From positions 62,001 through 126,000 of the forward strand of contig NZ_LXNG01000058.1 of NCBI RefSeq assembly GCF_001642575.1: DNA of 64,000 nucleotides. The letters run 5' to 3'. The first letter of the stretch is position 1; each line of letters begins with the position of its first letter. A program made the translations under genes and the position numbers. Below, piece after piece: positions 25,548-35,429 of the stretch. A model generated the notes under the pieces. It saw only the letters and a list, made by a program, of their open reading frames with translations, was not told the origin of the DNA and did no database searches. This DNA comes from Xanthomonas floridensis (GTDB lineage: Bacteria; Pseudomonadota; Gammaproteobacteria; Xanthomonadales; Xanthomonadaceae).

Positions 25548-28022
25548 TTATTTCGCCGGCGTCGCCTGTGCGTCATCCGGCAACGTCCATGCGATCACGC
25601 TGTCGCCCGACTTGGTTTCCATGCGGTCATGCCCACCGACGGCAGCCACGATGTACTGCTTGCCATCGATGGTGTAGCTCATCGGCGCGGCCTGCGGGCC
25701 TGCGGGGACGCGGGTCTCCCAGACCTGCTTGCCGGTGCGGGTGTCGAAGCCGCGCATGAAGTCGTCCAGGCTCGCGCCGATGAAGGTCACGCCGCCGGCG
25801 GTGGCCAGCGAGCCGCTATTGTTGGGCGTGCCGATCTCGAACTTGGTCTTGGACGGGATGCCCATCGGACCCTGGTCGTAGCCGGTGCCCAGCGGACGGC
25901 GCCACAGCACCTGCTGGGTGCGCAGATCCACGCCGGAGATGTAGCCCCACGGCGGTGCCACGCACGGCGTATTGAGCGGCGACATCCACGGCTCCTTGCG
26001 GGCGCCGTAGGCCAGGCCCTTCTGCGCCATGTAGCCGGGGGTCTTGCTCTTGCCGTCGAATACCGAGACCACGCCCAGCTCGTTCATTTTCTCGCGGGTA
26101 TAGACCTGCAAGGTGTAGGGCAGGCGATTGCTGTTCATCACCATGATGCCGCGTTGCAGGTCGACCGACACGCCGCCCCAGTTGATGCCGCCATGGTTGC
26201 CGGTGAAGGCCAGCGAGCCCTGCAGCGTCGGCGGGGTGAACATGCCTTCGTAGCGCAGCTGCTTGAACTGGATGCGGCAGGCCAGCTGGTCGAACGGGGT
26301 CATGCCCCAGGCATCGGATTCGATGATGGTCTCCACTTCGCGGCTCGGCGCGCCCACGGTATTTGGCATGCCCGGCGAGACCGGCTGGGTGGCCGCAGTC
26401 CAGTCGCCATGATCGGTGCCCTGCGGCACCGGGATCTGCTTGACCGGCATCAAGGGTGCGCCGGTGGCGCGATCCAGCACGAATACCTGGCCGGACTTGG
26501 TGGCCTGGATCACGGCAGGGCGGGTGCCGCCACCGGCCACCGGCCAATCGACCAGGTTCGGCTGCGGACCGATGTCGTAATCCCACAGGTCGTGGTTGAC
26601 GGTGCGGAAGTGCCAACGCTCCTTGCCGGTGGCCGCATCCACGGCAACGAGCGATGCGGTGTATTCCTCGTCCTGCGGGGTACGGCCCTTGCCGAAGAAA
26701 TCGCCGGAGGCATTGCCGGTGGGCAGATAGACCAGGCCCAGCTCATCGTCGGCGGCCATCAGCGACCACACGTTCGGGGTGGAGCGGGTATAGGTCTGGC
26801 CGGCCGGCGGCTCGGCGGTGATCGCCGGGTTGCCCAGGTCCCAGGCCCAGCGCAGCTGGCCGGTGAGCGCATCGAAGCCGCGCACTACGCCCGACGGCGC
26901 ATCGCCTTCCTGACCATCGCGCACCTGGCCGGTCGGCTGGATCACCACACCACGCATCACCACCGGCGGCGAGGTCGGGCCGACGAAGCCCGGCTTGGTA
27001 TTGCCGGTGCCGGCATTGAGGTCCACATAGCCGTTGTTGCCGAAGCTGGTGCACAGCTTGCCGGTCTGCGCGTCCAGCGCGCCGAGGCGGCCATCGACCA
27101 TCGGCCAGAAGATCCGCGTCGGGCACTCGGCGGTGCCTTCCGGCGCCTGGTAGTACGACACGCCACGGCAGGTGGTGGCGGCCACACCGGCCATTGCCTT
27201 GGGGTTGGTCTGCGGGTCGAAGCGCCAGCGCTCCTTGCCGTTGGCCGCTTCCACCGCGATCACTTTCTGGGTGGGCGTGCAGATGTAGAGCAGGTCGCCG
27301 ACCTTGAGCGGGGTGTTCTGGAAGGCGTAGCCCAGCTTGGAGCCAGCCGGCTTCAAGTCACCGGTGTGGAATTCCCAGGCGATCTTCAGGTTCTTCACGT
27401 TCTCCGGGGTGATCTGCGCGCCCGGGGTGTAGTGGTTGGACAGGTTGGAGCCGGCATACGCAGTCCAGTTACTGGCATCGTGGTTGGCCGCCATGTTGCC
27501 GTCCGGGCTGGGCACGATGGCGCGGCTGAAGGCGGCGGGAGTGACGGCCTGCTTGGACGCATCCGCCAGTTCGACATTGCGTGGCACGAACAACGGCCAC
27601 AGGATCAAGGCTGCGCCCAGCACCGGCAGCACGCCGGCGACCACCACATAGCCGGCACCGGACAGGGGCTGCATGCGGCGACGCGCCACGCCCCAGAACG
27701 GCAGCAGCACCAGGCCCAGTACCGAGATCCAGGCCAGACGCGGGACCAGACCCCAGCCATCCAGGCCTACTTCCCACAGTGCCCAGGCAATGGTGGCGGC
27801 CAGGGTGGCGCCGAACAGCCACAGGCCCGCGCGCTTGCCCGCCGCGAGCAGCACGCCCGCCAGCAGCAACGCGATACCGGCCAGCAGGTAGTACCAGGAA
27901 CCACCGACGGCCACCAGGCGCCCACCTTCGTAGGCGAGCACCGCACCGAGCACGGCGATCACCACTGCATAGGCCACCAGCAACCAGGTGCCTAGCCCAC
28001 GTTTTGAGGATTGATCAGTCAT
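25548..28022 (-). CDS. gcd: Membrane-bound PQQ-dependent glucose dehydrogenase
   Basis: An 824-residue quinoprotein that oxidises glucose to gluconolactone in the periplasm and passes electrons to ubiquinone. The N-terminus has five hydrophobic helices (about 10-150), as in mGDH. The periplasmic domain is an eight-bladed PQQ propeller with tryptophan-docking-type motifs (TGKERWHFRTVNHDLWDYDIG, TGQLRWAWDLGNP). NWTAYAGSNLSNHYTPGAQI marks its entry. The end TYTRSTP...MAADDELGLVYLPTGNASGDF is typical of the family. Length fits the roughly 800-residue norm. The gene stands alone with its own terminator and depends on PQQ made elsewhere. Confidence 0.95.
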   Translation of the reverse strand: MTDQSSKRGLGTWLLVAYAVVIAVLGAVLAYEGGRLVAVGGSWYYLLAGIALLLAGVLLAAGKRAGLWLFGATLAATIAWALWEVGLDGWGLVPRLAWISVLGLVLLPFWGVARRRMQPLSGAGYVVVAGVLPVLGAALILWPLFVPRNVELADASKQAVTPAAFSRAIVPSPDGNMAANHDASNWTAYAGSNLSNHYTPGAQITPENVKNLKIAWEFHTGDLKPAGSKLGYAFQNTPLKVGDLLYICTPTQKVIAVEAANGKERWRFDPQTNPKAMAGVAATTCRGVSYYQAPEGTAECPTRIFWPMVDGRLGALDAQTGKLCTSFGNNGYVDLNAGTGNTKPGFVGPTSPPVVMRGVVIQPTGQVRDGQEGDAPSGVVRGFDALTGQLRWAWDLGNPAITAEPPAGQTYTRSTPNVWSLMAADDELGLVYLPTGNASGDFFGKGRTPQDEEYTASLVAVDAATGKERWHFRTVNHDLWDYDIGPQPNLVDWPVAGGGTRPAVIQATKSGQVFVLDRATGAPLMPVKQIPVPQGTDHGDWTAATQPVSPGMPNTVGAPSREVETIIESDAWGMTPFDQLACRIQFKQLRYEGMFTPPTLQGSLAFTGNHGGINWGGVSVDLQRGIMVMNSNRLPYTLQVYTREKMNELGVVSVFDGKSKTPGYMAQKGLAYGARKEPWMSPLNTPCVAPPWGYISGVDLRTQQVLWRRPLGTGYDQGPMGIPSKTKFEIGTPNNSGSLATAGGVTFIGASLDDFMRGFDTRTGKQVWETRVPAGPQAAPMSYTIDGKQYIVAAVGGHDRMETKSGDSVIAWTLPDDAQATPAK

Positions 28023-28477
28023 TTTGAGATGTCAGGAAGGACTTGGGGCCGCAGCGGGCGACAAGTCGTGGAGGGAGAAAGGTCGTTCGGTGGCAAAGAC
28101 TGCCGGCGACCTGGATATGAACGCGCAGCCCCTCCCAGGGTCCTCAGCGCTAATCATGGCGATATTTTAGACCCTTCCTCCTGTCGCGTCCGTGATGGAG
28201 TAGGAACCACCGTTCCAGGCGGCTCGTTCCGGGCACGCAAAACACGCAGGACTGAACGGCTAACAGCGCACGCCAGCGGTTAAGCGTCACTGCGCCCAGG
28301 ACGGGGCGGGGCTCAAGGCGCAGTCTTTCAGCCAGGGCAGGGGGCTGTGGCGCTGTTACAAGCCCTTGAAATGTCGTTCCAAGGTGATCTGCGAGCCGGC
28401 TGCTCTCTTTTATCCCGCAACATCGTCTTCAAACGAACACGGGGAAGGGCTGCTGCAAGCGTGACTTGCACTTTGGC
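28023..28477. other. Intergenic region between otsA and gcd
   Basis: About 455 bp without a supported gene. It should contain the gcd promoter (minus strand) and the 3' end of the trehalose operon. I see no clear terminator hairpin with a T-tract after otsA and no recognisable repeat. Confidence 0.5.
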
Positions 28478-29845
28478 TCAGAGATCGGCGAGTGCCTGCA
28501 GATACCGCTGGCGCCAGTGACCGATCGTGTTCTTGCGCAGGTGGTCCATCATGGCGTGCCAGCGTTCGATGCGGCTGGCCAATGGCATGCTGGCTGCGGT
28601 TGCGATTGCATCGGCCACGCCGTCCAGATCGTGCGGATTGACCAGCAGTGCTTCCTTCATTTCGTCGGCCGCGCCGGCCAGCAACGACAGCACCAGCACG
28701 CCGGGATTTTCCGGGTCCTGCGCAGCCACGAATTCCTTGGCCACCAGATTCATGCCATCGCGCAGTGGCGTCACCAGGCCCACCGATGCGGCACGATAGA
28801 AACCGGTCAACGTTGCGTGGCTGAAGTTCTGGTTGACGTAGCGCAGCGGGGTCCAGTCCGGCCCCGCATGCCCGCCATTGATATGGCCGGCGATCTGTTC
28901 CAGCTGGCCGCGCAATTGCCGATATTCGGTGACATCGCCGCGCGACACCGGCGCGATCTGCAGATAGGTCAGGCTGCCGGATTGATCCGGATAGCGCTCC
29001 AGATAGCGCTCGAAGCCCTGGAAGCGTTCCGGCAGGCCCTTGGAATAATCCAGCCGATCAACACCGATGGCGAGCTGCCGTCCGCGCAGACTCTCGCGCA
29101 AGTCGCGCACCGCCTGCTTGCTGACGGCGGCCTTTGCCTGGTTGGCAATCAGATCGGTGTCGATACCGATGGGGAACGATGCCGCAGTAAACCGCCGCCC
29201 GCCCGGCCCTTCAACCTGATCGCCTTCCAGAATGCGGCCGCCGCCGAACAGGCGCACATAGGCCTTGAAGCGTTCGGCATCGCGCTGGGTCTGGAAGCCC
29301 ACCAGGTCATACGCATAGAACGTGCTGAACAAGCGCGCGTGATCGGGCATTGCCTGCACCAGATCGGCCGAAGGCATCGGCACGTGCAGGAAGAAACCCA
29401 TCTTGCAGCCCACGCCCAACTCGCGCAGCATCGCGCCCAGTGGAATCATGTGGTAGTCGTGGATCCACAAGGTATCGCTGTCTTTCAGCAGCGGCGCGAG
29501 TTTTTCTGCGAACAGGCGATTGACGCGCAGATAGCCTTCGCGCTTGGCGCGGTCGTAATCGACCAGATCCAGTCGGAAGTGCAGCAGTGGCCACAACGTG
29601 CGGTTGGCAAAACCGTTGTAGTACGAATCGATGTCGCGCTTGTTGAGGTCCATGGTGACGAAGGTGATGTCGCCTTCGGTTTGTTCGTGCATGCTGCCGC
29701 TGTCGCCGCGTGCGGTCTTGCCGCTCCAGCCGAACCACATGCCGCCGCGCTCCTTGAGCGCGGCCAGCAACCCCACCGCCAGGCCGCCGGCCCGGGTTTC
29801 GCCCGGCACTGCGACGCGATTGGATACCACCACCAAACGACTCAT
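28478..29845 (-). CDS. otsA: Trehalose-6-phosphate synthase
   Basis: A 455-residue GT20 glycosyltransferase that joins UDP-glucose and glucose-6-phosphate to trehalose-6-phosphate. Family elements seen are the N-terminal [23 protein letters not shown], which contains the glucose-6-phosphate loop, [36 protein letters not shown], and [14 protein letters not shown] near the C-terminus. The ATG at 29845 overlaps the end of the GH15 gene by four bases (ATGA), so it is translated by coupling. Trehalose serves as an osmoprotectant and, in Xanthomonas, as a factor in fitness on plants. Confidence 0.96.
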   Translation of the reverse strand: MSRLVVVSNRVAVPGETRAGGLAVGLLAALKERGGMWFGWSGKTARGDSGSMHEQTEGDITFVTMDLNKRDIDSYYNGFANRTLWPLLHFRLDLVDYDRAKREGYLRVNRLFAEKLAPLLKDSDTLWIHDYHMIPLGAMLRELGVGCKMGFFLHVPMPSADLVQAMPDHARLFSTFYAYDLVGFQTQRDAERFKAYVRLFGGGRILEGDQVEGPGGRRFTAASFPIGIDTDLIANQAKAAVSKQAVRDLRESLRGRQLAIGVDRLDYSKGLPERFQGFERYLERYPDQSGSLTYLQIAPVSRGDVTEYRQLRGQLEQIAGHINGGHAGPDWTPLRYVNQNFSHATLTGFYRAASVGLVTPLRDGMNLVAKEFVAAQDPENPGVLVLSLLAGAADEMKEALLVNPHDLDGVADAIATAASMPLASRIERWHAMMDHLRKNTIGHWRQRYLQALADL

Positions 29846-31620
29846 GATGCCTCCTGCCAGCTCCGCGACAAGCGCATCGCTGCGATGATCAAACCGACGT
29901 GCGAATAGGTCTGCGGGAAATTGCCCCAGGCTTCGCCGTCCTCGAACGATAGGTCTTCGGACAGCAAGCCCAGGTGATTGCGGCGCGAGAGAATGCGCTC
30001 GAACAATTCACGCGCCTCGTCCTTGCGGCCGATGGACGCCAGCGCATCGATGTACCAGAACGTGCAGATGGTGAAGCTGGTCTCCGGCTCGCCGAAGTCG
30101 TCTGGCGCGATGTAGCGGTAGAGCGCATCGCCATGCTTGAGTACGCGGCCCACCGCTTCGACCGTGCGCACGAAGCGGCTGTCGTCGGCATCCACGATGC
30201 CGATATCGGCCAGCAGCAACAGCGAGGCATCCAGGCGGTGACCGCCCAGCGTGTCGGTGAAGTGGCCGTGTTGTTCGCTCCAGGCCTCGTTCAACACGCG
30301 CTCGCGGATGCTGTCGGCACGCTCGCGCCAGTAGCTGCTGCGCTCGGGCAACACCAGCCGCTCGGCGATCTTTGACAGGCGGTCGCAGGCCGCCCAGCAC
30401 ATCGCCGCGGTATAGGTATGCACCTCGGCGCGGCCGCGGAATTCCCACAGGCCGGCATCGGGCACGTTGTGCAGCGCGTAGGCGCGTTCGCCCAGCGGCT
30501 CCAGGCGACGGAAGGTGTCTGCGTCACCCTGATCCTTCAGGCGCAGGTCGAAGAACAGCTGTGTGGATGCCAGCACCACGCTGCCGTAGACATCGTGCTG
30601 TTGCTGGATCCAGGCCAGGTTGCCGCGCCGCACCGGACCCATGCCGCGGTAGCCGGCCATGGTGTCGACTTCGTGTTCTTCCAGCTGCGATTCGAAACCG
30701 ATGCCGTACAGCGGCTGCATGGTGCCGTCGGTGGTGGCGATGTTGAAGATGTAGCCGATGAACTGCTCCATCGTGCGCGTGGCGCCCAGGCGATTGAGCG
30801 CGCGCACCACGAAGGCCGCATCGCGCAGCCAGCAATAGCGGTAATCCCAGTTGCGCGGGGTGTTGGGCGCTTCCGGAATCGAGGTGGTCATCGCGGCAAT
30901 AATCGCGCCACTGTCTTCGTACTGGCACAGCTTGAGCGTGATCGCGCTGCGGATCACCGCTTCCTGCCAGTCCAGCGGGATCGACAGATACCGCACCCAC
31001 TCGCGCCAGTATTCTTCGGTGCGCTCCTGCGCTTCCTGCACATAGCCGGTGAGCGAGCGGGTCAGCGATTCGTCCACGCCCAGCACCAGGCTGACCGGGT
31101 GGCTGAGCACGAACGGCAGACCGTCGCGCACGAAGCGCACCGGCACGTCGGTGGTCAGGCGCAGGGTGAATTCCGGCAACACCCAGCGGATGTGGTTGCT
31201 GCCCCAGGTAGTCTCAGGTGTGCGGCCACCCCAGTCGGCCAGCGGGCGCGCACGCACGATGATGCGCGGGTTGCCGGCCAACGGGCGGATCTGGCGGATG
31301 ATGCTCACCGGCCGGTAGAAGCGGCCGTTATTGCGCCAGCGCGGTGCGAAATCGATCACCTCGACTTCGCCGCCCTTGCTGTCGCGCAGGACCGTGCGCA
31401 GCACCGCGGTATTGGGCAGGTAGTGCTGCTCGCTGCTGACGAAATCCTCCAGTTCCACGGCGAAGTCGCCGCCCTCGGTCTTGGGCGACAGCAGCGAACA
31501 AAAGGCGGGGTCGCCATCGAAGGCGGGCAGGCAGCTCCACACCACGCGTGCCTGCCGATCCACCAATGCGCCGAAGCTGCAGTTGCCGATGACGCCCAGA
31601 TCCAGGTTTGGCTCGGTCAT
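29842..31620 (-). CDS. Glycoside hydrolase family 15 protein (glucoamylase/trehalase-like)
   Basis: A 592-residue protein of the bacterial GH15 group. The N-terminus LDLGVIGNCSFGALVDRQARVVWSCLP is typical, and the (alpha/alpha)6 core has WDYRYCWLRDAAFVV. Catalytic glutamates are expected in the FEDGEAWGNFPQTYSHVGLI region and earlier in the barrel. No signal peptide is present, so it acts in the cytoplasm. Some GH15 enzymes are trehalases, and its place between otsB and otsA suggests it acts on trehalose or a related glucan, perhaps to adjust the pool. Enzyme specificity cannot be read from the sequence. It lies 47 bp after otsB. Confidence 0.9.
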   Translation of the reverse strand: MTEPNLDLGVIGNCSFGALVDRQARVVWSCLPAFDGDPAFCSLLSPKTEGGDFAVELEDFVSSEQHYLPNTAVLRTVLRDSKGGEVEVIDFAPRWRNNGRFYRPVSIIRQIRPLAGNPRIIVRARPLADWGGRTPETTWGSNHIRWVLPEFTLRLTTDVPVRFVRDGLPFVLSHPVSLVLGVDESLTRSLTGYVQEAQERTEEYWREWVRYLSIPLDWQEAVIRSAITLKLCQYEDSGAIIAAMTTSIPEAPNTPRNWDYRYCWLRDAAFVVRALNRLGATRTMEQFIGYIFNIATTDGTMQPLYGIGFESQLEEHEVDTMAGYRGMGPVRRGNLAWIQQQHDVYGSVVLASTQLFFDLRLKDQGDADTFRRLEPLGERAYALHNVPDAGLWEFRGRAEVHTYTAAMCWAACDRLSKIAERLVLPERSSYWRERADSIRERVLNEAWSEQHGHFTDTLGGHRLDASLLLLADIGIVDADDSRFVRTVEAVGRVLKHGDALYRYIAPDDFGEPETSFTICTFWYIDALASIGRKDEARELFERILSRRNHLGLLSEDLSFEDGEAWGNFPQTYSHVGLIIAAMRLSRSWQEAS

Positions 31621-31667
31621 GAAGTACCAACAATCCTATGCGATGACAAAAAGGGGAGGGAGGGCGC

Positions 31668-32426
31668 TCAGGCGCCGCGCGCGTTCTGTTGCAGCCACGC
31701 ATGCACGGCGGCCGTGCCTGGTACGCGATAGCGCGCGCTGGTCTGGGCACGGTCGCCCACCAGCACGCTCCAGCCGCCGAGCCGGTTGGCAGCCTCGAAA
31801 CCGAATTCGTCTGTGAGATCGTCGCCCACGAACACCGGGGTACGGCCGGCGAAGGCGCCGTGCTGCATCAGCTGTTCTACCGCCAGGCCCTTGTTGCTGC
31901 CTTCGGGCACGAACTCCACGACATGATCGCCCGGCTGCAGGCGGTAACCGGAGAGCTGGGCGATTTCGTCCTGCGCGAAGGCCAGCACGTCGGGGCCCGC
32001 CAGCGGCTGCGCGCGCCAATGCAGCGCCACGCTGACGCCCTTGTCTTCGACCAGCACGCCGGGATGCCGATGAGTGAGCGCGGCAGCGCGTTGATGCAGG
32101 CCATGCAGCCACTCGGACGTGTCCTGCGGCATCGCTGTGCGCGCCGCGGTGTCGCTGCGCAGCTCGTGGCCGTGCAGGCCGGCGGCCGGGAGGATCAGCG
32201 GAGCGAACAGGGCGTCCAGCTGTGCCAGCGGCCGCCCGCTGACCAGGGCGATGGCGCCATCGAGGCGCACGCTGAGGCGGCCGATGGCCGCACGCACCTC
32301 AGGCAGTAGCCGCACCGCCTCGGGGCTGTCGGCAAAGTCGATCAGGGTGCCGTCCACGTCCAGGAACAATGCGCAGGCATCGTCCAGCAATGGCGGCGAC
32401 GGAAGGGGGGAGTGCACGTCTGCCAT
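31668..32426 (-). CDS. otsB: Trehalose-6-phosphate phosphatase
   Basis: A 252-residue HAD-family phosphatase that releases trehalose from trehalose-6-phosphate. HAD motif I is FLDVDGTLIDF with both catalytic aspartates; motif II lies in IALVSGRPLAQ; motifs III/IV are in KGLAVEQLM and VFVGDDLTDEFGFEAAN. It is the first gene of the leftward operon otsB-GH15-otsA. Upstream, a block of heptad repeats separates it from the TonB receptor gene. Confidence 0.95.
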   Translation of the reverse strand: MADVHSPLPSPPLLDDACALFLDVDGTLIDFADSPEAVRLLPEVRAAIGRLSVRLDGAIALVSGRPLAQLDALFAPLILPAAGLHGHELRSDTAARTAMPQDTSEWLHGLHQRAAALTHRHPGVLVEDKGVSVALHWRAQPLAGPDVLAFAQDEIAQLSGYRLQPGDHVVEFVPEGSNKGLAVEQLMQHGAFAGRTPVFVGDDLTDEFGFEAANRLGGWSVLVGDRAQTSARYRVPGTAAVHAWLQQNARGA

Positions 32427-32464
32427 CAGGGCAGTGTGCGCAAAGCGGTGTGAGATTCAGGTTA

Positions 32465-32541
32465 TGGAACGGCGGGGACTGGGAAGCCGGGATTGGGGAT
32501 TGGTGGCAACGCAGGGCGTGCTATCCCCAACCCCGAACCCT
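32465..32541. repeat. Degenerate inverted heptad repeats
   Basis: GGGACTGGGAAGCCGGGATTGGGGATTGG-type sequence (about 32473-32502) faces a looser inverse TATCCCCAACCCCGAACCC (32522-32540). It is a weaker relative of the 32697-32783 pair. No gene is supported between otsB and these repeats. Confidence 0.55.
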
Positions 32542-32696
32542 TTGCTGGCATGCGCCATGGCCCTGGCAGTCAGTTCCACTACTGCCTTGGGCACCGGGTA
32601 TGCATGGCAGGGCCACACCTGCCAATCTCGAATCTCCAATCCCGACAACTGTCGATTGCCTGGACGATGTCGTCGTGCCGGCAAGGCGAATCTAGT

Positions 32697-32783
32697 ATTC
32701 GGGATTCGGGATTCGGGATTGGGGGTGGTGGGTCGGGGATTCGCAGTAATGCTGCTCTGCCAATCCCGAATCCCGAATCCCGG
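32697..32783. repeat. Inverted pair of attcggg heptad arrays downstream of a TonB receptor
   Basis: Three attcggg heptads plus one attgggg (32697-32724) face the inverted array ccaatcccgaatcccgaatcccgg (32760-32783) across about 35 bp. The right array ends one base before the receptor stop codon, so the pair can form a long hairpin in the 3' end of that transcript. It is the same family as 8934-9145. Confidence 0.85.
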
Positions 32784-32784
32784 C

Positions 32785-35220
32785 TCAAAACGTATACCGC
32801 ACCCGCCCATACCAGTAAGCGCCGTTGCTGCCGATCGGCGACAGCACGTCGTAGGGCAGGTTGCCGAAGTAGGCAATGTCGTCGATGGAGCGGTCCGAGT
32901 AGTTGTCCAGGATGTTCTGCCCGCCGATGGCCAGCGTCCACTGCGTGCCCAGGTGGTATTCGGCTTCCAGGTCCAGCTGCCATTCGGCGCTGTAGGTCTG
33001 GCGCGGCACGAAGCCGCCGCCGAAGTCGAACACGCGGGTAGCGCTGCCATAGCGGTTCACGCGGGTCTGCAGATTCCAGCGTTGGTTGCTCCAGTTGGCC
33101 GCCAGCGCGGCGCGCGTGCGCGGTGCGGCATCGGTGAGCGTATTGCTCTCTTCCACGCCGAACAGCACGTAGTCGGGGTTCAGTGCGAGCACCTGCGCCG
33201 GCGTTGCGATGATGTTTTCCAGCTCGGTCTTGGCGTAGCTGTAAGTGCCGGTCAGCAGCAGGTCGCCGCCGAAGGCGTACTGGCGCCAGTTGGCCACCAG
33301 CTCGGCGCCGCGGGTACGGGTGTCGGCAGCGTTGAGGAAGTAGCTGGCGCTCTGCACGCCGGCCACGCCGAAGTTCTGCTGCACGAAACTGGTCAATGCA
33401 TCGCCGGTGATGTCTTCGGACAACGCAATGCGGTCGTCGATGTCGATCTGGAAGAAATCCAGCGACAGGTCGAAGTGGTCGCCCAACTGGCTGGTGAAGC
33501 CCAGGCTGTAATTGACCGACTTTTCCGGCTTCAGGTCGGTGGCGCCAAGCGCGCGTGCGATCGCGTTGTTGACCGACAGCAGGCGGCCCTGGGTCAGCCG
33601 GCCGGCGGCGTCGTAACCGGTGGAGGTGGCTTCGTAGCCGATCTGGCTGAGCGAGGGCGCGCGTACGTTGTTGGAGATGGCGCCACGCAGTGCGAACGCC
33701 GGGGCGAACGCGTAGCGCGCGGCCAGCTTGCCGGTCCATTGGCTGCCGAAGTCCTGGTAATGCTCGTAGCGGCCGGCCAGGTCGGTGGAGAATTTGTCGC
33801 CGAACTGGCTGGAAACGTTGGCGTAGGCGCTGGCGACATTGCGCGACAGGTCGGCCTCGTCCTGCGGGGTGAGCCCGCCGCCGGCCTGCGAGCCGGTGGG
33901 GCGGTCGGTGAACGGGCCGGCCGCGTAGCTGGCCGGGTCGCCGGCGTGGGTGCGGTACTGCTCGCGGCGGAATTCGGCACCGGTGCCAAAGGTGTGGCTG
34001 GCACCGGCGGCAGCGAAGACGCGGGTCAGATCAATGTTGCCCACGGTCTGCGCGAAGGCAAAATCGCCGGTCTTGAAGCGCGTGGTGCTGGTCGGCCCCA
34101 GCGAGGCGTTGAGCGAATTGCGCAGCCGATAGGTGAAGTCGTTGCGGCCATAGTTGACGCTGGCGTCGTAATCCCAATTACCCCATTGCCCGCGTGCGCC
34201 GGCCACTGCCTGCAGGTCACGGTTCTCGCCTTCGGAAATCGGCCGGTAGCCGTTGGGGTAGAGCTCGCGCCAGTTGGCGCTGCTGTCCGGGTAACGGAAG
34301 TAGTTGGCGCCCTCGGTATCGCGCTGGTTGTAGGTGGCGAAGGCGTAGAACTCGCCGGTGGCGCTGAAAGGAATCTTGGTGTTGAGCCAGGCGTTCAAGC
34401 CCTTGGTGGCGCCATCGCCGAGCACGTAGTTGCGCCGGCCGGCCAAGGCGAGGTTGGCCGGGGTCTGCTCTTCGAATGGCGGAATCTGGTCGAAGCCGGC
34501 GCGGTTGGTCGCTTCGCGGTTCTTCAGCTCCAGGCCCACCTTGAAGAAGCCGCCGTCGTCGCCGAGCAGCGTGCCGACCTTGGCGCTGGCGTAGCTGGTC
34601 TGGCCATCGGTGACGCGGCGATTGATCGGCTCTACATCGGTGTTGTAGGCGCCGAAGCTGGCTTCCAGCTCGCCGCGCTCGGGGTTGTCGTCCAGGATCA
34701 CGTTGATGACGCCGGCAATGGCATCGGAGCCGTATTGCGCGCCCGCGCCGTCGCGCAGCACTTCGATGCGCTTGATCGCGTTGATCGGGATGGAATTGAA
34801 GTCCACCGGCGTGGTGCCCTTGCCGATCTTGCTGTCGGTATTGACCAGCGCCGAGGTGTGGCGGCGCTTGCCGTTGACCAGCACCAGCACCTGGTCGGGC
34901 GAGAGCCCGCGCAGCTGCGCGGCGCGGATATGGTCGGCGCCGCCGGAGTTGGATTGGCGCGGGAAATTGAACGAGGGCAGCAGCGCCTGCAGCGCGCTGC
35001 CCAGCTCACCATTGACCACCCCGGCCTTGCGGATGTCTTCAGCGGTGAGCACGTCCACCGGCACGGTCGATTCCAGCACGGTACGGTCGCTGGCACGGGT
35101 GCCGGTGACGATGACGGTGTCCAGGGTGGTGGCGCCGGCATCGGCTTGCTGGGCCTGTGCGCCGGCGCTCAACACCGTGGCCACGGCCAGGCCGATCACC
35201 GAAAGGGTGGGGCGGGTCAT
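32785..35220 (-). CDS. TonB-dependent outer-membrane receptor
   Basis: An 811-residue receptor. The signal peptide MTRPTLSVIGLAVATVLSAGAQA is followed by a TonB-box region (LDTVIVTGTR), a plug domain (LESTVPVDVLTAEDIRKAG, RIEVLRDGAGAQYGSDAIAGVIN) and a beta-barrel ending in an aromatic residue (GRVRYTF), as required for BAM insertion. AGGAG lies before ATG 35220. The RDGAGAQYGSDAIAGVIN segment is typical of the large family of Xanthomonas receptors for carbohydrates and other substrates. There is no adjacent transporter or enzyme that hints at the ligand. Confidence 0.9.
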   Translation of the reverse strand: MTRPTLSVIGLAVATVLSAGAQAQQADAGATTLDTVIVTGTRASDRTVLESTVPVDVLTAEDIRKAGVVNGELGSALQALLPSFNFPRQSNSGGADHIRAAQLRGLSPDQVLVLVNGKRRHTSALVNTDSKIGKGTTPVDFNSIPINAIKRIEVLRDGAGAQYGSDAIAGVINVILDDNPERGELEASFGAYNTDVEPINRRVTDGQTSYASAKVGTLLGDDGGFFKVGLELKNREATNRAGFDQIPPFEEQTPANLALAGRRNYVLGDGATKGLNAWLNTKIPFSATGEFYAFATYNQRDTEGANYFRYPDSSANWRELYPNGYRPISEGENRDLQAVAGARGQWGNWDYDASVNYGRNDFTYRLRNSLNASLGPTSTTRFKTGDFAFAQTVGNIDLTRVFAAAGASHTFGTGAEFRREQYRTHAGDPASYAAGPFTDRPTGSQAGGGLTPQDEADLSRNVASAYANVSSQFGDKFSTDLAGRYEHYQDFGSQWTGKLAARYAFAPAFALRGAISNNVRAPSLSQIGYEATSTGYDAAGRLTQGRLLSVNNAIARALGATDLKPEKSVNYSLGFTSQLGDHFDLSLDFFQIDIDDRIALSEDITGDALTSFVQQNFGVAGVQSASYFLNAADTRTRGAELVANWRQYAFGGDLLLTGTYSYAKTELENIIATPAQVLALNPDYVLFGVEESNTLTDAAPRTRAALAANWSNQRWNLQTRVNRYGSATRVFDFGGGFVPRQTYSAEWQLDLEAEYHLGTQWTLAIGGQNILDNYSDRSIDDIAYFGNLPYDVLSPIGSNGAYWYGRVRYTF

Positions 35221-35429
35221 GCTGTTTCTCCTGCACTGCAACTGCGAGGCGCCACTTGCCCGGGATCCGGCCGGGCTAGGCGCTGGGGGCGGATTGTCCA
35301 CATTCATCCGGATGGAGAGATATTATCGCGTTGTTCAGGCCTGTGCGAGATGGCACAGTGCGCGCACACCGGCATCAGCTGATGTCCGGAACGCATGAGC
35401 CTGCCCCCGAACCTGTTGTGGAGAAGTCG

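Noticed and set aside
25362-27995. 877-residue plus-strand frame
   Set aside because: It is antisense to the clearly recognisable gcd gene and consists of shadow-type His/Ala/Gly-rich sequence.
32119-35382. 1087-residue plus-strand frame
   Set aside because: It is antisense to otsB and the TonB receptor and crosses the heptad repeats.
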